64,000 nucleotides of DNA from Cutibacterium modestum. GTDB lineage: Bacteria > Actinomycetota > Actinomycetes > Propionibacteriales > Propionibacteriaceae. The notes beneath the pieces are model-generated. The model worked only from the letters and a program-made list of their open reading frames with translations, was not told the DNA's origin and did not search any database. The stretch is from positions 310,001 to 374,000 of the forward strand of contig NZ_BJEN01000002.1 of NCBI RefSeq assembly GCF_008326345.1, in the 5' to 3' direction. The stretch's first letter is position 1; every line of letters starts with the position of its first letter. Both the position numbers and the translations under genes were made by a program. Shown here in pieces: positions 45,344 through 54,115 of the stretch.

Positions 45344-46045
45344 TCAGTTGGCCCGCGCGGCCAGTTTCCCCGGCTCCATGATGGTGATGACCTTGGGTCG
45401 TGCCACGAGCCATCCGCGAGCGGCGAAGTCAGTCAGCGCCTTGTTGACGGTCTCCCGTGAGGAGCCGACGGCCTGGGCGAGCTCATGCTGAGTAAGGTCA
45501 TGACGCACTACGATGTGTCCCGTTGACGGGTTCGCGGTGCCGAAGCGTCGTGCCAGGTCGAGCAGGGTGTACGCCAGCCGACTTGGGACATCACCGGAGA
45601 CGAAATGGGCGGTGTTGTCGTCGGCTCGACGCAGGCGCTCCGACAGGCGTCCCAACATAGCCAGGGCGACGTCGTGACGGCTTTCAACGAGCTCGCGCAT
45701 CTGCGCCCCCGGAGCTTTGAGCAGGCTGCAGCGGGTGAGAGTGGTGGCCGTCGTGGAACGGGTGCCGCCGTCAACCAGTGATAGCTCCCCGAACATGTCA
45801 CCGGGGCCCATAAGCCATAACAGGGAGTCGCGAGGAGTGAGGTCTTCAGCTGTTGTGGAGCGAGTGAGCTTCACCTTTCCCTCGACGACGAGGTACAGGT
45901 TGTCAGCCAGATCTCCGGCCTCGAAGATCACCGTATTTCGCGGGCAGACCAAGGTCTCGCACATGGCCATGATTCGGGCAGCCGAGGCGGGGCCGAGAGC
46001 TGCGAGGAACGGTTGGGTCGCCGCCGTTGCCACCACATTTGCCAT
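45344..46045 (-). CDS. Crp/Fnr family global regulator
   Basis: 233 residues from the ATG at 46045 with GAGGGGAGA upstream. N-terminal cyclic-nucleotide-binding beta barrel (NTVIFEAGDLADNLYLVVEG, GDMFGELSLVDGGTRSTTAT) and C-terminal winged helix (DLTQHELAQAVGSSRETVNK). The FGELSL...RSTTA phosphate-binding cassette is conserved, so it probably binds cAMP like mycobacterial Crp (Rv3676) and streptomycete Crp. Two TGTGA-type half-sites lie 66-90 bp upstream, suggesting autoregulation and control of the divergent nth. Confidence 0.92.
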   Translation of the reverse strand: MANVVATAATQPFLAALGPASAARIMAMCETLVCPRNTVIFEAGDLADNLYLVVEGKVKLTRSTTAEDLTPRDSLLWLMGPGDMFGELSLVDGGTRSTTATTLTRCSLLKAPGAQMRELVESRHDVALAMLGRLSERLRRADDNTAHFVSGDVPSRLAYTLLDLARRFGTANPSTGHIVVRHDLTQHELAQAVGSSRETVNKALTDFAARGWLVARPKVITIMEPGKLAARAN

Positions 46046-46110
46046 CCGAACATCTCCCCTCAAGAGCACCTGCATCGTTCGGCCATTCATGGCCGAGCAT
46101 GTGCCTACAT

Positions 46111-46135
46111 TGTGGCAGGTGTCACATTCTGTGAC
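46111..46135. promoter_or_regulatory. Candidate Crp operator between crp and nth
   Basis: TGTGGCAGGTGTCACA (46111-46126) matches the TGTGA-N6-TCACA consensus with one mismatch. It overlaps a second perfect inverted repeat, GTCACA-TTC-TGTGAC (46121-46135). Located between the divergent crp start (46045) and nth start (46173), about 25 bp left of the proposed nth -10 (TATGCT, 46160-46165). Confidence 0.6.
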
Positions 46136-46172
46136 GACACCGGGCCCTGATTCTCCTCCTATGCTTAGGCTC

Positions 46173-46889
46173 ATGGCAGCATCCTTTACCGCATCACGAC
46201 CTCGTCGGGAAGGCTGCCGAGCCTGTGCCAACAAGGTGGTATCAGTCCTTGCCAAAGCCTATCCGGACGCTTGCTGTGAGCTGCATTACGATGGTCCATA
46301 CCAATTACTTGTTGCTACAGTGTTGTCGGCCCAGACGACGGATCGGCGGGTCAATACCGTCACCCCCACGTTGTTCAACCGTTGGCCTGACACCCAGACA
46401 CTCGCTGATGCCGACGTCGGTGAGGTTGAGGCAGTAGTGGCCCCGCTGGGATTCGGACCCACCCGAGCCGAGCGCCTGGTGTCGATGGCCACACAGCTCG
46501 TTGACGACTTCGATGGCGTCGTCCCCGACGATCTTGACTCGCTCGTGACTCTGCCCGGAGTAGGCCGTAAAACCGCCAATGTCGTGTTAGGTAATGCCTA
46601 CGGCGTCCCCGGAATTACTCCGGACACCCATGTCATGCGGGTATCTCGTCGCCTCGGCTGGACCGACGCGACGACCCCCGCCAAGGTGGAAGTCGACCTT
46701 GCTGAGCTTTTCGACCCTTCCGAGTGGGTGATGTTATGCCACCGCCTGATCTGGCACGGGCGGCGGAGCTGTCATTCCCGCCGTCCCGCCTGTGGGGTGT
46801 GCCCGGTCGCTGAGTGGTGTCCCTCATTCGGGGAAGGTCCGACGGATCCCGAGAAAGCCGCCGTACTCGTCCGGGAGCCGCGTCGATGA
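46173..46889 (+). CDS. nth: Endonuclease III
   Basis: 238 residues. Helix-hairpin-helix LPGVGRKTANVV with catalytic Lys, catalytic Asp in TPDTHVMRVSRRL, and the [4Fe-4S] loop C-x6-C-x2-C-x5-C (CHSRRPACGVCPVAEWC). Removes oxidised pyrimidines in base excision repair. Start at the ATG 46173, seven bases after TATGCT, fits a leaderless transcript; the longer open frame to the left is antisense to crp. Stop overlaps the thioredoxin start. Confidence 0.95.
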   Translation: MAASFTASRPRREGCRACANKVVSVLAKAYPDACCELHYDGPYQLLVATVLSAQTTDRRVNTVTPTLFNRWPDTQTLADADVGEVEAVVAPLGFGPTRAERLVSMATQLVDDFDGVVPDDLDSLVTLPGVGRKTANVVLGNAYGVPGITPDTHVMRVSRRLGWTDATTPAKVEVDLAELFDPSEWVMLCHRLIWHGRRSCHSRRPACGVCPVAEWCPSFGEGPTDPEKAAVLVREPRR

Positions 46890-47473
46890 CGGGGATGAAA
46901 GTTCTCGGCGCAGTGATGGCCGCCATCATATTTGCTGGCTGCGGGGAAGATGCGGACATGGCTAATCAGCGCGAGAATGCGGGGATACCGGGGTGCTCTC
47001 ATCTGCCGTCGGGGCCAATTGCGAAAAGTTCCGGCACGGCCGCGGAGGGTCAGCCGATGCCCGATCACGGCTTGCAATGCCTGGGCGAGGGACCGACGAT
47101 CTCCATGTCCCGGGCGACGTTGAAGGGCGTGACCGCCGTGACGATCTGGGCGTCATGGTGTCGACCATGCCGTAGTGAGGCTCCACTCATTGCCGACGCG
47201 TACCGCAGGTACCACGACAGGGTGCACTTTCTCGGCATCGACTATGCCGAATCTGACGCATCCGAGGCCATCTCGTTTGCGGGAGATGCGGGTTTGACGT
47301 TCCCCCACCTTCAGGATCCTGACAGCACTATCCGAGGCGCTTGGCAGATTAATGGAGTTCCCGTCACCTTCATTGTGCGCGACGGAACCATCGTTACCCG
47401 CCACAGTGGCCAGTGGCGCTCCCAACAGGAGCTTAATTCTGCCATTGACAAGGCCATTGAGAGAACGCCATGA
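46886..47473 (+). CDS. TlpA/ResA-like thioredoxin lipoprotein
   Basis: 195 residues. Lipoprotein signal with lipobox F-A-G-C (MKVLGAVMAAIIFAGC), so extracytoplasmic and lipid-anchored. Thioredoxin fold with WASWCRPCRSEAPLIADAYR and the cis-Pro loop NGVPVTFIV. It probably reduces disulfides outside the membrane, as ResA/TlpA do for cytochrome c or other proteins. Coupled by 4-bp overlaps to nth and the Nudix gene, the same order as Rv3674c-Rv3672c. Confidence 0.9.
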   Translation: MTGMKVLGAVMAAIIFAGCGEDADMANQRENAGIPGCSHLPSGPIAKSSGTAAEGQPMPDHGLQCLGEGPTISMSRATLKGVTAVTIWASWCRPCRSEAPLIADAYRRYHDRVHFLGIDYAESDASEAISFAGDAGLTFPHLQDPDSTIRGAWQINGVPVTFIVRDGTIVTRHSGQWRSQQELNSAIDKAIERTP

Positions 47474-48111
47474 GTCACCTGAGTACCCTCATCGCAAGTC
47501 TCGGCCATGACGACCCTGATTTCTCCGTGGGACGACGACCTGGCGGAGGACGGTCCTCGGCTGTGTTAGCCCTTGTTAGCGAGGCAGGCAACAACATCGT
47601 CCTGACGCGACGGCCGCTGTCCTTGCGTCACCATGCCGGCCAGGTAGCTTTACCCGGAGGTCGGGCTGAGGACACCGACCAGACGATCGTCGATACCGCC
47701 CTGCGGGAGGCTCACGAGGAAGTGGGGTTAGACGAACGTCTCGTCACCGTCAGAGGGACGTTGCCGACTGCCCACGTGGCTGCCAGCAGCTCTGATGTCA
47801 CCACCGTTGTCGCCACCTGGGGCGGGGCGGGGACAGTCGGAGTTGTCGACCCCGCTGAGGTGGCCCTGGTGCAACGCGTCAGGCTGGCTGATCTGGCAAA
47901 TCCGTCGGCTCGTGCCACCACGCGTCACCCCTCGGGGTATCGTGGTCCGGCCTTCGTCTTGCCCGACCTATTCGTATGGGGATTCACCGCTCACGTCCTT
48001 GACGCTTTGTTGGATTACGGCGGATGGTCTCGGTCGTGGGATCGGGAGCGCATGGTGGAGATCCCAGAGGAATATCTAGGCGCTCAACGCCTGCTGGGAG
48101 GCACGCTTTGA
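47470..48111 (+). CDS. Nudix hydrolase, CoA pyrophosphatase (NudL/YeaB) type
   Basis: 213 residues. Nudix box GGRAEDTDQTIVDTALREAH-EEVGL (catalytic Glu pair REAHEE) preceded by LRHHAGQVALPGG, the S-x-x-G-Q-[IV]-[AS]-[FL]-P-G-G motif of CoA-hydrolysing Nudix proteins. Cleaves CoA to 3',5'-ADP and 4'-phosphopantetheine. Start ATG overlaps the thioredoxin stop. Confidence 0.92.
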   Translation: MSHLSTLIASLGHDDPDFSVGRRPGGGRSSAVLALVSEAGNNIVLTRRPLSLRHHAGQVALPGGRAEDTDQTIVDTALREAHEEVGLDERLVTVRGTLPTAHVAASSSDVTTVVATWGGAGTVGVVDPAEVALVQRVRLADLANPSARATTRHPSGYRGPAFVLPDLFVWGFTAHVLDALLDYGGWSRSWDRERMVEIPEEYLGAQRLLGGTL

Positions 48112-48165
48112 GGCTAGGTAATGTGCAACGGCCCCCACAGCGTTGTGAGAGCTGCAACGTTTAGC

Positions 48166-48705
48166 TCAGCGGGCGGCTGTGGCCCCATCGCTAGCGCGGC
48201 GAGGAGCGGATGCGGCGTCAGGGGCCACCGGAGCGGCATGGGAAGGAGCTTCGTTGGCGTCGATGCTGCTGCGGGCGGTGGCGTTGTACTTGCCGCGGGC
48301 GATAGCCGACTTGACAGCCTCAAGGGTCGACTTAGCCTCCTCGACGACGCCGGTCGGGGCCTTGACCTGAGAGATCTGCCCCTTGCCGATCAGGGCGAGG
48401 ATGCCAGCCAGGATGAACAAGACGACAGCCATCGTCGCAAAACCGACGATTAATGAGAGCAGGATGCTCCAGTCGCCAATGCGCTGCCACATGAGGGAGA
48501 AGGCAAAGGCGCCGCACAGCCACAGCAACAGTGCGCCGACAATGCCGAAGTAACCAGCGCCTCCGAACATGCCGGCACCAATCCCGGCGTGCTTGGCGGC
48601 AGGCTTGATCTCCGCCGTCACCAAGGCCTTGGAGTCCTGGACGAACTTTTGGCCGTCCGTCTTGAGGTTGTCGATCGTGTCGCCAACCGGGAGCTTGTCT
48701 GCCAT
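48166..48705 (-). CDS. Phage holin superfamily III/DUF1469-type membrane protein
   Basis: 179 residues. Cytosolic N-terminus rich in charged residues, two transmembrane helices (YFGIVGALLLWLCGAFAFSL and LLSLIVGFATMAVVLFILAG) separated by a short loop, then an amphipathic helix and an Ala/Ser/Pro-rich tail. Actinobacterial Holin-X proteins of this type are chromosomal and of unknown role; no lysis genes are nearby, so a phage origin is not implied. GGAGGCATCCC precedes the ATG. Confidence 0.8.
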   Translation of the reverse strand: MADKLPVGDTIDNLKTDGQKFVQDSKALVTAEIKPAAKHAGIGAGMFGGAGYFGIVGALLLWLCGAFAFSLMWQRIGDWSILLSLIVGFATMAVVLFILAGILALIGKGQISQVKAPTGVVEEAKSTLEAVKSAIARGKYNATARSSIDANEAPSHAAPVAPDAASAPRRASDGATAAR

Positions 48706-48801
48706 GGGATGCCTCCGCGTGATGAATGTGGTGATCTCAGCCTAACGGGAATAGGTTCGATCTGCTGTATGCGGGTGGAGTTGTCGCCGGGGGAGCTGGC
48801 C

Positions 48802-50064
48802 TCAGTCGGGGGAAGTGCCGGTAGCTCCCGGCACCTCATGGGGATGCTTAGCTGCCCACATGGCATGCCTCTTGCCGCGATGGTGCAGCATGCCACCACC
48901 AAGGATGGCCGCTAAAAAAGATGCCACAAGCACGGATGCCTTGGCCTCGTCCGCGAAGTCGTGGTTCTTCGGAAAGGACAGGTCGGTCATGAGCATCGAG
49001 ACGGTAAATCCGATGCCCGCCAACATAGCCACCGCGACGATGTCACGCCACACGACACCGCGACCGAGTTCAGCCGAGGTGAATCGGGCGGTGAGCCAGG
49101 ATCCGAGGGTGATTCCGATGACCTTTCCGAGGATGAGACCACAGATGATGCCCAGTGAAATCGGGTGAGTCCACAGGACTAGGAAGGTTTCACCGCTGAC
49201 TTGGACACCAGCACTCATTAAGGCGAAGAAAGGGACGACGGCGCCGGCCGACCATGGCTCCACTTTGTGCTGCCAGCGATCAACAGGGTCGTCGAGGACG
49301 TCTTCCTCGGTGCGGGCCAGGAGGCCAAAAGCAACGCCGGCGATGGTGGCATGGATGCCCGAGTGCAGCATGCACCACCATCCGGCGATGAAGATCGGTA
49401 CGTACCACCAGCCGTTATCGACGTGGAAGTGCTGCATCACTCCCCACAAGGCGATGCAGGCGATCGCGCCGGCGAGCCACCAGATGTCCAGCCCCTCGGA
49501 GAAAAAGACTGCAATCACAATGATCGAACCGAGATCATCGGCAATGGCCAAGGTGAGCAGGAAGGCTCGCACTGCCTGTGGCAAGCCTGACCCGACGATG
49601 GCTAGCACCGCCAGGGCAAAGGCGATGTCGGTTGCCATCGGGATAGCCCAACCTGCCGGATGCCCATCGCTGGCTAATACGTTGAAGAGCGTGTAGATGC
49701 CGGCAGGAAACACCATTCCGCATACGGCAGCAACGATGGGGGCTAAAGCGTCAGCCGGTCGCGATAGCGAACCTTCAACGAACTCTCGCTTGAGCTCAAG
49801 GCCGGCGATGAAGAAGAAGATCGTCAAGAGGCCGTCGGCCGCCCACTGCTCAATTGTGAGCGGGCCAAGAGTTAACTCACGGAAAAAGTGGTAAGAGTCG
49901 TGACCGAGATTGGCCCACAAGAGGGCTGTGACGGTGGCTGCCAGCATCAGCATGCCGCCAGTGGTCTCGTTTCGAAAGATGCCGGACAGGTGAAGGGCGT
50001 TTGGGCCTGTCACCGGTCGAAGGATGCTCTTGCGAGGCCGCTTGATCTTGTGGGAATCCGTCAT
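48802..50064 (-). CDS. nhaA: Na+/H+ antiporter NhaA
   Basis: 420 residues, twelve helices. Conserved NhaA segments: GGMLMLAATVTALLWAN, FFFIAGLELKREFVEGSL, MATDIAFALAVLAIVGSGLP, the ion-binding Asp pair in TLAIADDLGSIIVIAVFFSE, and GIGFTVSMLMTDLSF. Exchanges Na+ for protons to keep pH and sodium balance. Single gene. Confidence 0.96.
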   Translation of the reverse strand: MTDSHKIKRPRKSILRPVTGPNALHLSGIFRNETTGGMLMLAATVTALLWANLGHDSYHFFRELTLGPLTIEQWAADGLLTIFFFIAGLELKREFVEGSLSRPADALAPIVAAVCGMVFPAGIYTLFNVLASDGHPAGWAIPMATDIAFALAVLAIVGSGLPQAVRAFLLTLAIADDLGSIIVIAVFFSEGLDIWWLAGAIACIALWGVMQHFHVDNGWWYVPIFIAGWWCMLHSGIHATIAGVAFGLLARTEEDVLDDPVDRWQHKVEPWSAGAVVPFFALMSAGVQVSGETFLVLWTHPISLGIICGLILGKVIGITLGSWLTARFTSAELGRGVVWRDIVAVAMLAGIGFTVSMLMTDLSFPKNHDFADEAKASVLVASFLAAILGGGMLHHRGKRHAMWAAKHPHEVPGATGTSPD

Positions 50065-50231
50065 GAATGCCTCTCGGGTAACCGCGGCGTGGGCCCGGCG
50101 GGATAGGGAACAGCGTCACGCCGACCAGACTTCCCAGCACACCCTGTTGAGAAGCGTAGCAAATGGGTGTGACGTCACCGATCGGTGTTCACGTGGTAGG
50201 CCGGCCTTGTCGAAGCACAGTTTGGGAGGGC

Positions 50232-50990
50232 TCAGACAGTGATCGTCAGGCCGTCGTCGTGGGGACGAATAGGGGTGGTGAGCTCATCGTGGTCGACCCA
50301 GGCCCGCCAGCATTCGAGCTGGTAGGGCAGGCGCAACCCGCTAGTCCCGGCGGAATCATCGGCGAGTGCGGCAACTTTCGCGAGCAAGTCAGAGCGGGCG
50401 TCAGAGTCGAGGGTTCGCACTGCCGGGCGGGCCGCGGCCATGGCAATGAGAGAGTCGCGGTCGACCGGCACCCACAGGCGCTTGGTGATGTGCTCGTCCT
50501 CCGGAAAGTACTTGCTGGAGATGAGTTCATGCACTGACTTGGTGCCGTAGTCACCGCGCATGGCGTTCCTGTCGACGGTGCGCAGTAGCGTCGCAAGCCG
50601 TTTGACCCACGGGACGGTGTCATCGCGTACGAGCCAGGAGACGCCGAGAACGCTGCCCGGGCGCAGGACACGGGCGATTTCGGGCAGGACGAGACCGGGA
50701 GCCAATTCGTGAAAGCCCTGGTGCACCAAGACCGCGTCGAAACTGGAGGGATTGAAAGGCAGCGATTCGGGAGACCCGCAGACGGCCATCACTCCCGGGA
50801 TGCGGTTGAGTCTCGCTGCGGTGTCGAGATCGCGGTGAACGGCCAGGACATCAGCCCCGTGAGAGGCGACGACTCGGCAATGGGAGACGGTTGGGCACAG
50901 CACGATAATTCGACTACCTGGATCCACGCGTCCGGCAGTCAGCCATTCGAATATGCCGCTGGGGAGATGCGGTGTAGAGGAGACTGCCAT
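50232..50990 (-). CDS. Class I SAM-dependent methyltransferase-like protein
   Basis: 252 residues. The SAM-binding fold is seen in IIVLCPTVSHCRVVASHGAD-VLAVHRDL and ALVHQGFHELAPGLVLPEIARVLRPGSVLGVSWL, the latter typical of methyltransferase_11. The glycine-rich motif I is degenerate (CPTVSH rather than GxGxG), so activity is uncertain. ATG at 50990 is seven bases after TACAAT (51003-50998), a good leaderless promoter. Divergent from the Tad locus. Confidence 0.82.
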   Translation of the reverse strand: MAVSSTPHLPSGIFEWLTAGRVDPGSRIIVLCPTVSHCRVVASHGADVLAVHRDLDTAARLNRIPGVMAVCGSPESLPFNPSSFDAVLVHQGFHELAPGLVLPEIARVLRPGSVLGVSWLVRDDTVPWVKRLATLLRTVDRNAMRGDYGTKSVHELISSKYFPEDEHITKRLWVPVDRDSLIAMAAARPAVRTLDSDARSDLLAKVAALADDSAGTSGLRLPYQLECWRAWVDHDELTTPIRPHDDGLTITV

Positions 50991-51024
50991 GGCCCTGATT
51001 GTAGGGGGGAATCGCTGTGGTCGG

Positions 51025-51123
51025 GGTTGTCCACAGGGGTTCGTCGGCGAGTTGGCGCGGTTTTCCACAGATCTGAAATTGGATGACGGACTTTGCGGCT
51101 TCTGACGATAACTGAAGGTATGA
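51025..51123 (+). promoter_or_regulatory. Duplicated regulatory segment, copy 1, before the ssd-tadA operon
   Basis: Aligns without gaps to 54912-55010, before the pilin gene. Shared elements in the same positions: TTGTCCACA (51027-51035), a second DnaA-box-like TTTTCCACA (51061-51069) 34 bp later, TGACGGA, GACGA and the ribosome site ACTGAAGGT. By eye about three quarters of the last 61 bases are identical. It ends at the ssd start codon. Confidence 0.7.
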
Positions 51124-52185
51124 AGATTCGTGGACAGGGACGGGGCGCTGAGACGCGTCGGCCTGCGCCTAGCGCTACCCGGGAGGAGACAGCGGTCGCT
51201 TTGGTGACCCGGGATGGTCGACTGGCGGAGGTCGTCGGGTCAGTGGCTGCCAGCGGTGGGGTTGGTGTTGATGTCGTGGGGAGCCGCGAAGCCGTGTCGC
51301 GGGCGTGGTCGAAGCATGGCCCGTTGCTCGTGGGAGCCGATATGGCTGGCTCAGTAATGACATGGGGGCTGTCGCCGAGGCCAGGCAGCTATGTCGTCGG
51401 TTTCGACGCTGAGGAGGCGGCACGTTGGTCGGCGGGACTAACAGCCAGCGTCATCGTCGTGCCACAAGCCAACCAGGTACTTACCGAGATTCTTCATGAC
51501 GAATTGGCTACAACGTCGAGGGCCACAGTGATACAGGTGAGTTCCAGCGCAGGCGGAACCGGGGTGAGCACCTTGGCAGCGGGCCTGGCATGGGCTGCTG
51601 CGAGGTCGGGGATAAAAGTTGGGCTGGTTGAACTTGATCCCAGCGTCGGCGGGATCGACCTGCTGTTAGCTGTTAGGTATCGAGAGAAAGGACGGGTGGC
51701 GGTGGCCCGAGTTGGCGTCGGCCCGCGGGGTGACGACTGATTTGGGGTCGCACTTGCCCTCCCCTGACGGCGTCGAGGTGGTAAGTGCAGGCAGGGTGGG
51801 GGTTGACGTGCCTCCAGCGGCTCGTAGAGCTGTGGTCAATTCTTTGGCTGGCGATCACGAACTTGTCGTCGTGGATCCAGGAGGTCTTGATGCTCCGGAG
51901 GCCACGGTGGACGTCAAGGTGGGGGTGGTAGCTGCTGACCTTAGATCCGTGATGACGGCCAGAGGACGGGACCTCCCGAACCTCCTCGTAGCGCGGCGGG
52001 GGCCCGGACGGTCCATGCTTGACGGGGACGTCGAGTCGGTGTTGGGGGTTCGGCCAGACCTGGTGATCAAGGATGACCGGCGGCTGGCTCGTGGTCACGG
52101 GGACGGGGAAGCACCATGGGTGGTGGCTTCTCGACGATGGCGTCGCGGGTGTGTAGAGCTCATGGAACAGGTGATGGGTTCATGA
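51120..52185 (+). pseudogene. Ssd/CpaE-like P-loop protein of the Tad locus, broken by a 7-bp duplication
   Basis: Two frames reconstruct one protein. The first (ATG 51120, GAAGG upstream) has the MinD-like deviant loop VIQVSSSAGGTGVSTLAAGL and VGLVELDPSVGGIDLLL, then goes out of frame. The second resumes with DGWRWPELASARGVTTDLGS, HELVVVDPGGLD and ends at 52185. The break is a tandem GCTGTTA GCTGTTA at 51662-51675: removing one copy yields DLLLGIERKDGWRWPEL in one frame. Ssd/CpaE proteins position Flp pilus machinery or, in mycobacteria, affect septum siting (Rv3660c). First gene of the tad operon. Confidence 0.8.
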
Positions 52186-53348
52186 GCGAGGAGGAGCCGG
52201 ATCTCGGGCTCGTCGAGCAGGTGCGGCGCCGACTGGCTGGCCTCGCACGAGACTGGACGCCGATGGACGTCGCCCACGCCATTCTCGACTGTGGTCGGGT
52301 GGCTTCCGACAAAACCGTGCTAGCGGTTGTCGAAGAGCTGCACCGCACCAGCACGGGGGCCGGGAGACTGGATTCTCTGCTGGTCATGGACGGGGTCACC
52401 GACGTTCTCGTCAACGGTCCCGGTCAGGTGTTTATCGACCGCGGACAAGGTTTGGAACTGACCGACGTCACCTTCAGTGGACCTGAGGAGGTGAGGGCTC
52501 TCGCAGTACGACTGGCTGCGGCTGTGGGGCGTCGGTTCGATGACGGCAATCCATGGGTGGATGCCAGGCTGCCTGACGGCACCCGGGTTCACGCTGTCTT
52601 GGATGTGCTGGCCAGGCCGGGAACCTGCCTCAGTTTGCGAGTGCCGTCCCGACGCTGCCTCTCCCTCGACGACTGGGTGGCCGGGGGATCGATGGCACCG
52701 GGGTGTCGACGGATGATCGACACGATCTTGAGCCGGAAGTTAGCCTTCTTGGTGACTGGGGGCACTGGAACCGGCAAGACGACCCTGCTGTCAGCGATGC
52801 TGACGAGTTTGCCGCCGGACCAAAGACTGGTCATCGTGGAAGACTCCCGGGAGATCTGGATCGACCATCCGCACTGGGTTTCGATGGAGGCCCGCGCAGC
52901 CAACTCTGAGGGTAAAGGATCGGTGACTCTGACTGATTTGGTCCGTCAGTGCTTACGAATGAGGCCTGACCGGATCGTCCTGGGAGAGGTGCGAGGGGCG
53001 GAACTGCGAGATCTCCTCATGGCCCTCAATACCGGTCACGAGGGTGGTTGTGGGACGGTGCACGCTAACGGGGTAGCTGAGGTGCCGGCTCGCCTGGAAG
53101 CCCTCGCGGCGTTGGGTGGGCTATCTCGGGAGGCAGCGTCGGCCCAGATCACCGCAGCCCTCCATGCCGTCATCCATGTGGAAAGGGGAGAACGGGAACG
53201 ACGGGTGGCGGAGATCGGGGTCTTTGCCGACGTCGAAGGTCGAGCCGTGGTTCTCCCTGCCGTGAAGTGGGATGCCGACGGTGTGATGGCCCCTGGTGAC
53301 GGTGCGGGGAGATTGTCACAGCTGCTCGGAATGGGGGTGGCGCGATGA
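52182..53348 (+). CDS. tadA: TadA/CpaF-type secretion ATPase
   Basis: 388 residues from the ATG at 52182 (overlaps the ssd stop). Walker A GGTGTGKTTLL, Asp box VIVEDSREIWI, Walker B with RMRPDRIVLGEVRGAEL and His box NTGHEGGCGTVHANG are intact. It hexamerises and powers Flp pilus assembly. Homologous to Rv3659c by context. Stop overlaps tadB. Confidence 0.95.
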   Translation: MSEEEPDLGLVEQVRRRLAGLARDWTPMDVAHAILDCGRVASDKTVLAVVEELHRTSTGAGRLDSLLVMDGVTDVLVNGPGQVFIDRGQGLELTDVTFSGPEEVRALAVRLAAAVGRRFDDGNPWVDARLPDGTRVHAVLDVLARPGTCLSLRVPSRRCLSLDDWVAGGSMAPGCRRMIDTILSRKLAFLVTGGTGTGKTTLLSAMLTSLPPDQRLVIVEDSREIWIDHPHWVSMEARAANSEGKGSVTLTDLVRQCLRMRPDRIVLGEVRGAELRDLLMALNTGHEGGCGTVHANGVAEVPARLEALAALGGLSREAASAQITAALHAVIHVERGERERRVAEIGVFADVEGRAVVLPAVKWDADGVMAPGDGAGRLSQLLGMGVAR

Positions 53349-54115
53349 GAGTCATTGGGGCCGCTCTGCTCATGGGTCTAGCAGCATGGATGGTGATGCC
53401 ATCCGCCACGAGGAGGCAGCAGGGGCGGCATCTACCAACATGGTTGGGGATCCCGGTGGGGTTCGTGGCGGCCTGGTTAGTCTTTGGTGCGAGCGGTGTG
53501 GTGTGGGCTGTTATGGCGGTGGCTGTGGGCGAGACGGTGCTCGTCGTCGTGCGTCGTCAGCGTCAAAGAGCCCAGATTCTCAAGGGTGGCCGCGAGGTTG
53601 CCCGGGCGACAAGGGTGTTGGCTGGACGGGTGTCGGTGGGGGAGATCCCCTCGGTTGCTTTAGAGCACGTGGCCGGTGACGTCGAGGTCTTGGCACTGGC
53701 TAGGCGGGCTCAGACGGTGGGCGGAAGCGTTTCCGACGCCCTTATTGTGACCTCCCAGCAACCAGGGATGGCTGGTCTGGTGCCGCTAGCCCATGCGTGG
53801 CACTTGGCTGCGACGACAGGCGCGCCCCTCGCCCCAGCAGCGAGATCCGTGGCGGAAGGGACAGCTCGACGAGCCCGCCTTGAAGCCACCCTGGACTCTG
53901 AACTCGCGGCGGCTCGGGCCTCGGGCCGGATTATGGGTCTCCTACCTCTAGTCGGACTGCTCATGGGCCATGTCGTCGGGGCGCGTCCGACGGTGTTCCT
54001 CACCACTACATGGCTAGGGAGAGCCTGCTTGTTGGGATCGACCCTGTTGGCATGCGCTGGGGTGCTGTGGAGTGAAACTCTGGCTGATCGAGTGGCGAGG
54101 GAGGCCCTCCCATGA
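53345..54115 (+). CDS. tadB: TadB-type inner-membrane platform protein
   Basis: 256 residues. Helices at both ends (LPTWLGIPVGFVAAWLVFGA, then LLPLVGLLMGHVVGARPT) with the T2SSF domain between (SQQPGMAGLVPLAHAWHLAA). Forms the membrane platform with TadC. Coupled by ATGA overlaps to tadA and the next gene. Confidence 0.88.
   Translation: MRVIGAALLMGLAAWMVMPSATRRQQGRHLPTWLGIPVGFVAAWLVFGASGVVWAVMAVAVGETVLVVVRRQRQRAQILKGGREVARATRVLAGRVSVGEIPSVALEHVAGDVEVLALARRAQTVGGSVSDALIVTSQQPGMAGLVPLAHAWHLAATTGAPLAPAARSVAEGTARRARLEATLDSELAAARASGRIMGLLPLVGLLMGHVVGARPTVFLTTTWLGRACLLGSTLLACAGVLWSETLADRVAREALP

Noticed and set aside
46046-46126. FNR-like cysteine spacing C-x2-C-x5-C in frame upstream of the Crp start
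   Set aside because: The spacing matches FNR, but the region has a good ribosome site for the ATG at 46045, contains the Crp palindrome, and homologous actinobacterial Crp proteins begin at that ATG.
48166-48705. Prophage lysis module
   Set aside because: The holin-like protein stands alone among housekeeping genes; this family is common on actinobacterial chromosomes.
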